From assembly GCF_018860385.1 (NCBI RefSeq), contig NZ_JAHKPH010000014.1, positions 282,487 to 346,486 of the forward strand: a stretch of DNA of 64,000 bases. The letters run 5' to 3'. This DNA comes from Reinekea forsetii (GTDB lineage: Bacteria > Pseudomonadota > Gammaproteobacteria > Pseudomonadales > Natronospirillaceae). Under the pieces are notes generated by a model. The model was not told the origin of the DNA. It was given only the letters and a program-made list of their open reading frames with translations, and made no database searches. Position numbers and translations under genes: made by a program. Every line of letters starts with the position of its first letter. Within the stretch, counting starts at the first letter, position 1. Shown here piece after piece: positions 31,069-38,812 of the stretch.

Positions 31069-31259
31069 CTCAGCGGCGCGGCGGCGGCTTGGCTGCAAGC
31101 GAAAGATTAAGAGCAAATTTGGGCTGTGGGTCAAGGCGGCATCGCTAAATGAGACTAGAAAGCTTAACAGCGTGTTTGTATCACTTGAACTTACTTGCAG
31201 CTTGCAGCTCAAAACTTGAAGCTTTTTTTATTACTTGCAGCATTTTTTCAGCCCAACTA

Positions 31260-31288
31260 TTGGACAGTGGTCTCGGAAAGGGTAAACT
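31260..31288 (+). promoter_or_regulatory. Candidate sigma-70 promoter of trxA
   Basis: TTGGAC (31260-31265) and TAAACT (31283-31288) separated by the ideal 17 bp, about 35 nt before the trxA ATG and just outside the 274-bp repeats. Confidence 0.65.
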
Positions 31289-31323
31289 CTTCCTTTCAAC
31301 TCTTAGCGAAACTATATAACCAA

Positions 31324-31650
31324 ATGAGCGAAAATATTCTTAACGTAACTGATGACAGCTTTGAATCTGATGTATTACGCAGCGAACAGCCTGTTTTAGT
31401 TGATTACTGGGCTGAATGGTGTGGTCCGTGCAAGATGATAGCGCCGGTTCTTGAAGAAGTAGCAGATGAATACAACGGCAAAATGGCCGTGGCCAAATTA
31501 AACATCGATGATAACCCGAACACACCGCCTAAATACGGTATTCGTGGCATTCCTACATTGATGATTTTCAAAAATGGCGAAGTAGCCGCCACTAAAGTTG
31601 GCGCACTATCTAAGTCTCAGCTGCTTGAATTCATTCAAGCGAATAGCTAA
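31324..31650 (+). CDS. trxA: Thioredoxin 1
   Basis: 108 residues from ATG 31324 ([18 protein letters not shown]), the classic TrxA start and length; the longer upstream frame runs into repeat DNA and the promoter. Active site [13 protein letters not shown]; the cis-Pro in [11 protein letters not shown]; ends LLEFIQANS. General cytoplasmic protein disulfide reductant. trxA-rho adjacency is conserved in gammaproteobacteria. Confidence 0.96.
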   Translation: MSENILNVTDDSFESDVLRSEQPVLVDYWAEWCGPCKMIAPVLEEVADEYNGKMAVAKLNIDDNPNTPPKYGIRGIPTLMIFKNGEVAATKVGALSKSQLLEFIQANS

Positions 31651-31659
31651 AAAGACCTA

Positions 31660-31690
31660 ACCCTGGAGCACTTTTTCAGTGTTTCAGGGT
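31660..31690 (+). other. Hairpin between trxA and rho
   Basis: ACCCTG/CAGGGT with an inner CACT/AGTG pairing and no good U-tract. It may be a weak terminator after trxA or part of the rho leader, which runs to 31807. Confidence 0.35.
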
Positions 31691-31807
31691 AATTAACGCT
31701 GGACAGCCTCAAAATCAGCGCCTATATTGTCTGAATCGAACAAAAAACCTTCAAATATAACTCTCTGAGCAATCAGCTCCTCCTACTTTCAAGTAAAAAA
31801 AATACCT

Positions 31808-33064
31808 ATGAATCTTAGTGACCTAAAAACCAAAGCCGTTCCTCAACTTCTCGACATTGCGAAAGAAATGGGACTTGAGAACATCAACCGAACTCGTAAA
31901 CAAGACCTTATTTTCACCATCTTAAAGCGCCACGCTAAAAGCGGTGAAGACATTTACGGAGAAGGTGTACTTGAAATTCTGCAAGATGGGTTCGGATTTT
32001 TACGAAGCGCATCGGCCTCTTATTTAGCGGGTCCTGACGATATCTATGTATCGCCAAGCCAAATTCGACGCTTTAATTTACGCACAGGTGACACCATCGC
32101 TGGGAAAATCCGGCCACCTAAAGACGGCGAGCGTTATTTTGCATTATTAAAAGTCGACTCAATCAACTTTGCCTCTCTTGAAAGCTCGAAAAACAAGATT
32201 TTATTTGAAAACCTTACCCCACTTTTCCCGGAAGACCGCCTTAAGTTAGAAACTGGAAACGGTTCTACTGAAGATATGGCCGGCCGAATCTTAGATTTAG
32301 CGTCGCCTATCGGGAAAGGTCAGCGTGGCTTGATTGTATCGCCACCAAAAGCGGGTAAAACTTTATTGCTACAAAACGTTGCCCAGGCGATCACCAATGA
32401 TGATCCAGATGCGCACCTTATTGTATTGTTGATTGATGAACGCCCTGAAGAAGTAACCGAAATGCAGCGCTCTGTACGTGGCGAAGTCATTGCTTCTACC
32501 TTCGATGAACCACCAGCACGTCATGTTCAAGTGGCTGAAATGGTTATCGAAAAAGCCAAACGTTTAGTCGAACACAAGCGCGATGTTATTATTTTATTAG
32601 ATTCGATCACGCGTTTAGCGCGTGCTTACAACACCATTGTACCAAGCTCAGGCAAGGTATTAACCGGTGGTGTTGATGCCAATGCCCTAGAGCGTCCTAA
32701 GCGATTCTTCGGTGCGGCACGTAACGTAGAAGAAGGTGGTTCATTAACCATTATCGCTACCGCATTGGTTGATACGGGTTCTAAAATGGATGAAGTTATC
32801 TACGAAGAATTTAAAGGCACCGGTAACATGGAAGTGCATTTAGATCGTAAGATTGCTGAAAAACGTATCTTCCCAGCCATTAACATTCGTCGCTCTGGTA
32901 CCCGTCGTGAAGAAAAACTGACCACGCCAGAAGAACTGCAACGCATGTGGATTTTAAGAAAGCTACTCACCGAAATGGAAGACGTAGCCGCCATTGAATT
33001 CCTAATGGATCGCCTAAAAATCACCAAAACCAACGACGAATTCTTCAACAGCATGAAGGGATAA
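31808..33064 (+). CDS. rho: Transcription termination factor Rho
   Basis: 418 residues, standard length. Begins [22 protein letters not shown]; cold-shock-like RNA-binding domain with [22 protein letters not shown]; Walker [12 protein letters not shown]; Walker [18 protein letters not shown]-loop/R-loop region [21 protein letters not shown]. Hexameric RNA helicase terminating untranslated transcripts. The mechanism of the tnaC-like leader at the window's right end would depend on it. Confidence 0.98.
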   Translation: MNLSDLKTKAVPQLLDIAKEMGLENINRTRKQDLIFTILKRHAKSGEDIYGEGVLEILQDGFGFLRSASASYLAGPDDIYVSPSQIRRFNLRTGDTIAGKIRPPKDGERYFALLKVDSINFASLESSKNKILFENLTPLFPEDRLKLETGNGSTEDMAGRILDLASPIGKGQRGLIVSPPKAGKTLLLQNVAQAITNDDPDAHLIVLLIDERPEEVTEMQRSVRGEVIASTFDEPPARHVQVAEMVIEKAKRLVEHKRDVIILLDSITRLARAYNTIVPSSGKVLTGGVDANALERPKRFFGAARNVEEGGSLTIIATALVDTGSKMDEVIYEEFKGTGNMEVHLDRKIAEKRIFPAINIRRSGTRREEKLTTPEELQRMWILRKLLTEMEDVAAIEFLMDRLKITKTNDEFFNSMKG

Positions 33065-33071
33065 AAACGCA

Positions 33072-33114
33072 TTTGGGCAAAGCCCAAAAAATAATACCTT
33101 AACGGTATTATTTT
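33072..33114 (+). terminator. Terminator region after rho
   Basis: Two hairpins follow the rho stop. The first is TTTGGGC/GCCCAAA with a 3-nt loop (33072-33088). The second is AATAATACC/GGTATTATT with a 5-nt loop (33090-33112), followed by TT and a T-rich stretch. The second is the likelier terminator for rho. Confidence 0.7.
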
Positions 33115-33123
33115 AGCGTTTTT

Positions 33124-33240
33124 ATGACCAGCCACGGATGGCTGGGCCGGAATATACACTCAGGATGAGTTACGTATGCACGTCGTCGAAGCCCTGAATA
33201 TTTTGGGGCTTTTTTATGCCCGAAATATTCACGAGTTTTT
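33124..33240 (+). ncRNA. 117-nt GGA-hairpin unit A with terminator
   Basis: Hairpin CCAGCCA-CGGA-TGGCTGG (33128-33145), hairpin ACTC-AGGAT-GAGT (33158-33170), then terminator stem AAGCCCT/GGGGCTT with TTTT (33189-33215). Both loops expose GGA. An ORF of 22 codons (MHVVEALNILGLFYARNIHE...) at 33176-33244 overlaps the terminator and is considered incidental. Looks like a small RNA of the CsrA/RsmA-binding type; expression unproven. Confidence 0.5.
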
Positions 33241-33331
33241 ATGACCAGCCAAGGATGGCTGGGCCGGAATATACACTCAGGATGAGGTACATATGCACGT
33301 CGTCGAAGCCTCATTCATTTGGGGCTTTTTT
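33241..33331 (+). ncRNA. GGA-hairpin unit B with terminator (second tandem copy)
   Basis: Direct repeat of unit A, exactly 117 nt later. Hairpin CCAGCCA-AGGA-TGGCTGG (33245-33262), CTC-AGGAT-GAG (33276-33286), terminator AAGCCTC/GGGGCTT plus T6 (33306-33331). The terminator stem differs from unit A at two neighbouring positions yet keeps seven pairs, as expected if structure is selected. Confidence 0.5.
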
Positions 33332-33363
33332 ATGCTCGTCTGTTAAAGCGAAGTAGAGATGGG

Positions 33364-33444
33364 TTTGCTTTGCTCGGTCGCTGCAAGTACATCCTTGTAA
33401 GCTTAACTTCGCCATCCATGGCTCAGATACCCGATCAAAGCAAA
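33364..33444 (-). ncRNA. GGA-hairpin element, inverted copy Z
   Basis: Minus-strand copy of the 81-nt element in the 274-bp repeats. The outer stem TTTGCTTTGATCGG/CCGAGCAAAGCAAA shows a U-A to C-G exchange and a G-C to U-G change against X1 while keeping pairing and the same A-G mismatch. Inner hairpins are GCCATGGATGGC (33411-33422) and TACAAGGATGTA (33388-33399). The latter matches the CsrA core motif UACARGGAUGU. Confidence 0.5.
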
Positions 33445-33492
33445 TCCATCACCACAGCTTACCCTTCCGCCACTTTCAAACCTTCACCACCC

Positions 33493-33524
33493 GTAGGAGC
33501 GTCCGAAGCTTGCGGAGGCGCGAT
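33493..33524 (+). repeat. GTAG-type REP palindrome 1
   Basis: 32 bp: GTAGGAGCGTCCGAAGCTTG then CGGAGGCGCGAT. The GTAG head plus an imperfect palindrome (TCCG/CGGA core, GCG/CGC flanks) is the format of REPs mobilised by TnpA-REP (RAYT) transposases. No such transposase is in the window. Confidence 0.75.
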
Positions 33525-33661
33525 TGTTAACCGAGCCCTACCACTGAACTCTCCCTAGCCTTTCACTACAATAATTCGCACCAAACATGGCGAAGATACC
33601 CGATCAAAACAAATCCATAACCACTGCTTACCCTTCCGCAACGTTTAAACCTAAATCACCC

Positions 33662-33693
33662 GTAGGAGCGTCCGAAGCTTGCGGAGGCGCGAT
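33662..33693 (+). repeat. GTAG-type REP palindrome 2
   Basis: Identical 32-bp copy of REP 1, same orientation, 169 bp downstream. Confidence 0.75.
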
Positions 33694-33789
33694 CTTTAAC
33701 CTAGCACTGCCACGGCATTCCCATTGGTATATCGCAACACTTACTATTTTTAAACTTAACTCTCCAACAACTTCAAACCTTCACCACCC

Positions 33790-33821
33790 GTAGGAGCGTC
33801 CGAAGCTTGCGGAGGCGCGAT
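33790..33821 (+). repeat. GTAG-type REP palindrome 3
   Basis: Identical 32-bp copy, same orientation, 128 bp after REP 2, ending about 70 bp before the HAD gene. Confidence 0.75.
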
Positions 33822-33892
33822 TGTTAAATTAGGCTCTCCCACTGCATCCCGTTTTCTCTGTCGCTGCAATATCAAATTTAAAGGGAACCTCA

Positions 33893-34573
33893 ATGATAGA
33901 CACAGTAATTTTTGATCTCGATAATACGCTCACTCACAGAAACAATAGCATTGCGGCTTTGTGCAAGAAATTTATAGACCAGTATAAAGACAAGTTAAAA
34001 GTTATCGATTTTTCAAGTCTCTATAAGTTGATAACTTCTATAGATAACAATGGCTATGGGAGCATCAACAATACTCATAAAAAAATTAAGCTTTCAATAG
34101 CTACAGCTCTACTTGAACAGTTAGACTGGAAATACGACATGAATTTTGAAGAGCTGCTAGATTATTGGATGCTAGAGTTCCCTAAGAGCTCCGTAGAAAT
34201 GTATGGAGCCAGTGAAATATTAAAGTACCTTTCTAATAAAGGTTACCGGCTTGGGCTGGTTTCAAATGGCGCAGATGAAAGCCGAAAAGCAACGCTAGAA
34301 TCTCTAGGTTTTACTCATTATTTTGAAGCGATCATTAGCTCGGGGGCCGTAGGTTTTAAAAAACCAGATCCGCGCATATTTTCACATGCGGCAGCCTGCC
34401 TAAACTCGCCTGTAGAAAGATGTTGTTACATAGGAGATCACTTCATTAATGATTACGAAGGCGCTAAAAAATGCGGAATGAATGCGATTTGGCTGGAAGG
34501 TTTTTATACGATGAACCAGAACCCTCCAGAATCAAAAGTAAGTAGTTTGAATGAGCTGAAAAAATATTTTTAG
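33893..34573 (+). CDS. HAD-superfamily hydrolase (subfamily IA)
   Basis: 226 residues. Motif I VIFDLDNTLT (nucleophile and acid Asp), helical cap about residues 20-105, motif II LVSNGADES, motif III Lys in GFKKPDPRIF, motif IV IGDHFINDYEGAKKCGM. Phosphatase of the phosphoglycolate/YjjG-like type; substrate unknown. It is AT-richer than its neighbours and is sandwiched between REP repeats and a heptamer array, so it may be a recent insertion in the rho-fec interval (inference). Confidence 0.86.
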   Translation: MIDTVIFDLDNTLTHRNNSIAALCKKFIDQYKDKLKVIDFSSLYKLITSIDNNGYGSINNTHKKIKLSIATALLEQLDWKYDMNFEELLDYWMLEFPKSSVEMYGASEILKYLSNKGYRLGLVSNGADESRKATLESLGFTHYFEAIISSGAVGFKKPDPRIFSHAAACLNSPVERCCYIGDHFINDYEGAKKCGMNAIWLEGFYTMNQNPPESKVSSLNELKKYF

Positions 34574-34588
34574 CCAAAAGCATTAGCC

Positions 34589-34615
34589 AAAAAACCTCAA
34601 TGAATGTCTCATTGA
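34589..34615 (-). terminator. Terminator of the iron-transport operon
   Basis: On the minus strand TCAATGA/TCATTGA (5-nt loop) is followed by GG and TTTTTT, downstream of the fecE-like gene and of the heptamer array. Confidence 0.55.
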
Positions 34616-34620
34616 AATTA

Positions 34621-34670
34621 CCCGCAGCCCGCAGCCCGCAGCCCGCAGCCCGCAGCCCGCAGCCCGAAAC
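34621..34670 (-). repeat. CTGCGGG heptamer microsatellite (6 units)
   Basis: Minus strand reads GTTTCGGG then CTGCGGG six times. It lies in the presumed 3' untranslated region of the fecE-like gene. Same motif as at 30516, in opposite genomic orientation but again sense relative to its upstream gene. Likely to vary in copy number between strains. Confidence 0.93.
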
Positions 34671-34688
34671 AAAAACACACTTTTACCC

Positions 34689-35507
34689 CTAAGCAACTTT
34701 ACGCAGACCTTTTTTACACGGAATTGCCATTGGCGTTCCGGTTTGAGGGTCGTGTATTATTTGGGCGTTTAAATCAAATACTGTTCTGAGCATAGGTTCG
34801 GTAAATACGTCCCCTGGCTTCCCCTGATCGAAAACTTTACCCTCATTTATAATAATTAATTCGTCAGCAAAGCGGCATGCTTGGTGTAGGTCATGCAATA
34901 CCATTACGATTGTTTTTCCTTGGTGTTGGACTAGGTCTTCTAATAATTCTAATAACTCGAATTGATGGGCAACATCTAAATAGGTGGTGGGCTCATCTAG
35001 TAAAATAATATCTGTGTCTTGCGCCAATACCATGGCTATCCAAGCACGCTGTCTCTGGCCCCCCGACAAGGACGCGATTGGTTTTTCGGCTAGGTCTAAT
35101 ATATCGGCCTGATTCAAAGCTTGCTCCACTAACTGGTGGTCGTGCTCTCTCATTTGGCCCATAAAATTAAGGTAAGGTGCGCGCCCATAGCCTACAAGCT
35201 GTCGCACGGATACGCCTTCAGGTGAAATGGGTGTTTGCGGTAACATAGACAATAAACGTGCTCTTTCTTTATCGGCTATGCGTTGAATTAATGTTCCGTT
35301 AGCTAAAGAAATTTCGCCTTGCTGATAAGGCAAATTTCCATTGATGCTGTTAAGTAACGTTGATTTCCCACAACCATTCGGCCCTATCAACGCGGTCAAT
35401 TTTCCTTTTCTAATATGACAATTAATTCCCGTTAGTATTTGTTTTTTGGCGTAACCCGTACTGAGATTAGATATTGTGATAGCTGTTGAGTTTACGTTCA
35501 TTTGCAT
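34689..35507 (-). CDS. fecE: Iron-siderophore/ferric citrate ABC transporter ATPase
   Basis: 272 residues from ATG 35507, which overlaps the fecD stop as TAATG. Walker A GPNGCGKSTLL, Q-loop LPQTP, signature LSGGQRQRAWIAM, Walker B IILLDEPTTYLD, switch His in VLHDLHQA. The FecE/FepC subtype energises periplasm-to-cytoplasm import of ferric chelates. Last gene of a four-gene operon in fecBCDE order; no outer-membrane receptor or FecIR regulators are adjacent. Confidence 0.9.
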   Translation of the reverse strand: MQMNVNSTAITISNLSTGYAKKQILTGINCHIRKGKLTALIGPNGCGKSTLLNSINGNLPYQQGEISLANGTLIQRIADKERARLLSMLPQTPISPEGVSVRQLVGYGRAPYLNFMGQMREHDHQLVEQALNQADILDLAEKPIASLSGGQRQRAWIAMVLAQDTDIILLDEPTTYLDVAHQFELLELLEDLVQHQGKTIVMVLHDLHQACRFADELIIINEGKVFDQGKPGDVFTEPMLRTVFDLNAQIIHDPQTGTPMAIPCKKGLRKVA

Positions 35508-36529
35508 TACCAATGTTTATATCGACTGAGTAAAAAGATGAAGTAGGGTGCGCCAATAAAGGCGGTGAGAATACCTGCGGGTAGTTCAATAGGTGGCATT
35601 AGTATGCGTGCAAATAGATCGGCACTTACCAGCAATATTGCGCCTACCACCATAGCCAATGGCACAAGCGCTAAGTGTCGATTTCCTAAAACAAAACGAG
35701 CCGCATGTGGCGCTACTAACCCAACAAAACCGATATTACCGCATACCGAAACTGCTACACAGGCTAGGCTAATGGCTACCAGTAAAGTTACGATGCGCAT
35801 CCGCTGAACATTTACACCCAAGCCATGCGCAGTGGGTTCTCCCAAGCTCAATAAGTCTAAGCGGTAAGCAAGCCAAATAGCGCAGGGCAATAAAACGGCG
35901 AAAAAACATAACAATATTGGCAGGTGCGACCAATTTCGCCCCCATACAGATCCCGTTAACCAAATCATAGATAGATTAATTTCCATGGGTCGGCTAATTA
36001 ATACAAAGTCGATTCCGGCACTCATGACTGCAGCAAGCGCGATACCAATTAGGGCCATTGCCGCGGGGTGATGAATCACCGGCTTCGCCATAGTCAGCAA
36101 TATTACTGTACTAACAGCACCACCAAATAAAGCAACTAATGGCAACCAGTCAACAGCGATACTCGGCATCAGGGCATTGGCACAAACGACGGCCAAACTG
36201 GCTCCGGTGGTAACGCCGAGTACATCGGGTGAGGCTAGCGGATTACGAACAACACCTTGAACTAATAGGCCCGATAACGCTAGGCTGGCCCCGACTAAAC
36301 TCGCTATGAACATGCGAGGCAGTCGATAACCGTTAACAATAAACGCATGTTCATCGCTTCCCCGGAATACGCTGTTAACCACCTCTTGCCAAGGAATAGA
36401 AACTGCTCCGGCACTGACATGCCAAATGGCGAAAAACAGCCATGTAACTATGAATAAGGCGAATACTAGAATTGTTTTGTTTAATCGCGTCATTGCTATT
36501 TTTGGTGTAGTTTTCAACTGATTAAACAT
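35507..36529 (-). CDS. fecD: FecCD-family permease, second subunit
   Basis: 340 residues from ATG 36529 (MFNQLKTTPK), with AGGAAG 7 nt upstream; this start overlaps the fecC stop by 8 nt. About ten hydrophobic segments. Family motifs R-L-P-R-M, GASLALSGLLVQGVVRNPLA, GASLAVV and GFVGLVAPHAARFVLG (coupling helix). Forms the membrane channel with the preceding permease. Confidence 0.9.
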   Translation of the reverse strand: MFNQLKTTPKIAMTRLNKTILVFALFIVTWLFFAIWHVSAGAVSIPWQEVVNSVFRGSDEHAFIVNGYRLPRMFIASLVGASLALSGLLVQGVVRNPLASPDVLGVTTGASLAVVCANALMPSIAVDWLPLVALFGGAVSTVILLTMAKPVIHHPAAMALIGIALAAVMSAGIDFVLISRPMEINLSMIWLTGSVWGRNWSHLPILLCFFAVLLPCAIWLAYRLDLLSLGEPTAHGLGVNVQRMRIVTLLVAISLACVAVSVCGNIGFVGLVAPHAARFVLGNRHLALVPLAMVVGAILLVSADLFARILMPPIELPAGILTAFIGAPYFIFLLSRYKHW

Positions 36530-37562
36530 AAGACTTCCTAGCTTGCCAACGCACCAGCGCGAGAAAAAACAATGCTCCAAATAGGCTAGTCACTATACCA
36601 ACTGGGTTATCTCTCAATGGGCTAATAAGCCTGGTTATTGCATCTGCATACACCAGTAAGTTCGCACCAAAAACTGCAACCGTTGGAACTAAGACACGAA
36701 TATCCGTGCCCACAAAAGCTCGGCATATATGCGGTATAACCAGCCCAATAAATGCTAATGGCCCTGCGACTGAAACAGCTACCGCTATGAGTAACACAAT
36801 CGTTAAGGCCGCTAACGTTCGCACCCATAAAAGCCGACCACCCAAACTTTTCATCATGGCTTCGCCGAGTGCTAATAAGTTGAGCTGAAAGCTTAAGTAA
36901 ATGCTTAATATCACGCCAACTAGAAGCGCCGGCCACAGTAGCTGTACGTGAGTCCAATCAACATTTCCTAGCGAACCCGTTAACCAATGAAGAACTCCAT
37001 AAGCGTTTTCATCAGCTAAAATCACGGCTGCGCGCGTCAGAGATATAAATAAAAAATTTAAAGCAACGCCTGCTAGTACAACACGTATGGGGTTTACGTT
37101 TTGTTTGTATAACCCGGCTAGAAAGAACACCGCGATTCCGGCTGTTGATGCGCCTAGTATCGTCGTTACTAAAATAGGTAACGCTGATAACCATGGCAAT
37201 ATTCCGGTGGCGGCAAAAGCAAATGCAAACGCCGCACCTGCACTGACACCAAATATAGAAGGTGAAGCCAGTGGGTTACGAGTGAGCGCTTGCATCAGCA
37301 ACCCAGCTAAGGCAAGACCCGCTCCGACACCTGCAGCACTTAATACTCTCGGAAGTCGTGTGTCTTTAATGATGTATTGGTGAATTGCCACTCCCTCTTC
37401 ACCCAATAAAAAGTGGCTTACATCAACCCAACTTATATCAAATTGTGAAGCGACAAATAGCGACCAACCCATACCAAAAATCAATGCGAGTAGGCCAATT
37501 AAATTGGAAATGAGTAGGCGCCAGCGAACCGCTGGCACACTATACGAAACGAGTTGTGCCAC
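36522..37562 (-). CDS. fecC: FecCD-family permease, first subunit
   Basis: 346 residues starting at a GTG 4 nt after the binding-protein stop. About ten hydrophobic segments; motifs DTRLPRVLSAAGVGAGLALAG, LMQALTRNPLASPSIFGVSAGAA and AFIGLVIPHICRAFVG. Homologous to its downstream partner; together they make the heterodimeric permease. Confidence 0.9.
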   Translation of the reverse strand: MAQLVSYSVPAVRWRLLISNLIGLLALIFGMGWSLFVASQFDISWVDVSHFLLGEEGVAIHQYIIKDTRLPRVLSAAGVGAGLALAGLLMQALTRNPLASPSIFGVSAGAAFAFAFAATGILPWLSALPILVTTILGASTAGIAVFFLAGLYKQNVNPIRVVLAGVALNFLFISLTRAAVILADENAYGVLHWLTGSLGNVDWTHVQLLWPALLVGVILSIYLSFQLNLLALGEAMMKSLGGRLLWVRTLAALTIVLLIAVAVSVAGPLAFIGLVIPHICRAFVGTDIRVLVPTVAVFGANLLVYADAITRLISPLRDNPVGIVTSLFGALFFLALVRWQARKSYV

Positions 37563-37566
37563 CAGA

Positions 37567-38454
37567 TTAATCTTTTAACAATGCGATTATTTCTTCAGCC
37601 ATTATTTCAGCGGCGATCATGCCGCGATTCAGTGACCAAAGGCGCGGATCTGTTTCGACATAGCGATCATTTTTAACGGCGCTCATTAGGTGCCATAAAT
37701 TATTTTCTTTGAACGAATCGATAACAGTTTCCTCTCCATATTCGCCCACTAAGAAATAGTCTGGATCGAGCTTTAGCAAACCTTCGATAGTAATAGGGAC
37801 ATAGGCTTCATCTGCTAATTCAGAAACAGGAGAACGCAAGCCTAGTCGATTTACCACGCCACCGGCATAGGCTTTTGGTGTGTGCATTGTGACACCGCGC
37901 GCACTCGACACTGCGAACATTAATGATGCGTCGCCTGCGATCTGCTCTGCAAATGCATCCATTTTTGCGCCATGTTCAGCCACTATGCTTGCCATTTCAT
38001 TAGCACGACCAAATGCCGCCGCTACTTTAACTACGGCTTTTAAATTATCTTGGTATGTTTCGCCACGGCTTTTCAAAATGAGTGTGGGTGCAATACGTTT
38101 TAGGTCTTCGTAGATAGCTTCATGTCGCTCTCGGTCGGCAATAATTAAATCTGGCTTTAGAGAGGCGATCACTTCCAAGCTAGGTTGTGAACGTGAGCCT
38201 AGCGACACCCAATCATCACCAATACGCGCTCGAATTTGTTCAATAACGCGTGTTTTATCACCGTCGTCGGCAACGCCTACAGGGGCGATGTCTAAACTTG
38301 CCAACGCATCAACAAATGAGAACTCCAACGCCACTACTCGCTTGGGAGCACTGTCTAATTCAACAACCCCTAACTCATCTTGGACAGTAATCTGACCGAA
38401 AGATAGTCCACTAATAAGTAAGGCCACACAAAAAGAGAAGAGCTGCTTGATCAT
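37567..38454 (-). CDS. fecB: Periplasmic ferric-citrate-like binding protein
   Basis: 295 residues from ATG 38454 (MIKQLFSFCVALLISGLSFG, signal peptide), with AAGGAA upstream. Class III binding-protein features: APKRVVALEFSFVDALASL near the start and the FecB-like stretch DLIIADRERHEAIYEDLKRI APTLILKSRGETY, though ligand specificity is inferred from recalled similarity only. It would hand Fe(III)-chelate to the FecCDE-type importer. Preceded by a near-consensus Fur box. Confidence 0.85.
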   Translation of the reverse strand: MIKQLFSFCVALLISGLSFGQITVQDELGVVELDSAPKRVVALEFSFVDALASLDIAPVGVADDGDKTRVIEQIRARIGDDWVSLGSRSQPSLEVIASLKPDLIIADRERHEAIYEDLKRIAPTLILKSRGETYQDNLKAVVKVAAAFGRANEMASIVAEHGAKMDAFAEQIAGDASLMFAVSSARGVTMHTPKAYAGGVVNRLGLRSPVSELADEAYVPITIEGLLKLDPDYFLVGEYGEETVIDSFKENNLWHLMSAVKNDRYVETDPRLWSLNRGMIAAEIMAEEIIALLKD

Positions 38455-38471
38455 ATTTATTTCCTTCAATT

Positions 38472-38490
38472 GATAATGATTCGCATTATC
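38472..38490 (-). promoter_or_regulatory. Fur box of the iron-transport operon
   Basis: GATAATGATTCGCATTATC matches 16 of 19 positions of the Fur consensus GATAATGATAATCATTATC, 18 nt upstream of the fecB-like ATG. A second, weaker Fur-like stretch (AATGAGAATTAATATC) lies near 38518-38533. The rest of the 358-bp gap to 38812 is AT-rich with no gene; the promoter of the gene at 38813 must lie in it. Confidence 0.85.
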
Positions 38491-38812
38491 CCTATATGAG
38501 AACCTATTGCAACTGAAAATGAGAATTAATATCACAAAAGCGAATAGGACTACCTTGCTTAAGGCATTGGAGTTCCGATCAATCAGATTGATGAGCTGAT
38601 AAGTATATTAAGTAAAGCCCTATAATTGTTAAGGATGTATTGAATAGGGTTGCAAGTCAGGCTGATTCAGAGTTGCATAAAATTTTCAGATAAGGGATAT
38701 TGATTTTCAGTAAAAATCTAAGAATCCCATGTGATACTAATTTTAAAGTAAGACGACCTGCCACTGTTTTATAAAATTTTAGTGCCAATTCAAGCTTTCG
38801 CGAAGGAGAGTT

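Larger units (their letters stand above)
30545..31227 (+). repeat. 274-bp direct tandem repeat, about 2.5 copies
   Basis: Copies begin at 30545, 30819 and 31093 (exact period 274) and are nearly identical; the third is cut at about 31227, just before the trxA promoter. Each full unit holds an 81-nt foldable element with two GGA-loop hairpins and a period-7 stretch built on CTTGCAG. Repetitive ORFs of 68-75 codons within it are by-products of the repeat, not genes. With the flanking heptamers this accounts for the 813-bp hemB-trxA gap. Confidence 0.95.
33426..33850 (+). repeat. Direct repeat array with period about 169 bp (2 copies plus a partial third)
   Basis: Copy one starts GATACCCGATCAAA at 33426, copy two at 33595, and a partial third covers about 33769-33850. 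Each contains one GTAG-type REP element. This and the GGA units fill the 828-bp rho-HAD gap; no ORF there is convincing. Confidence 0.85.

Noticed and set aside
30647-31148. Repeated 68-75-codon ORFs in both strands
   Set aside because: They are copies created by the 274-bp repeat, shift with it exactly, and have no ribosome binding site or recognisable protein.
30545-31227. CRISPR-like array
   Set aside because: Units are 274 bp long and contiguous with no unique spacers, and no cas genes are near.
33176-33346. Two peptides both starting MHVVEA at 33176 and 33293
   Set aside because: The shared start comes from the 117-bp repeat; both ORFs run through the terminator stems and diverge after it. 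Better explained as part of the RNA unit.
33065-33892. Insertion sequence between rho and the HAD gene
   Set aside because: No transposase-like frame or terminal inverted repeats with target duplications; only REP and GGA elements are present.
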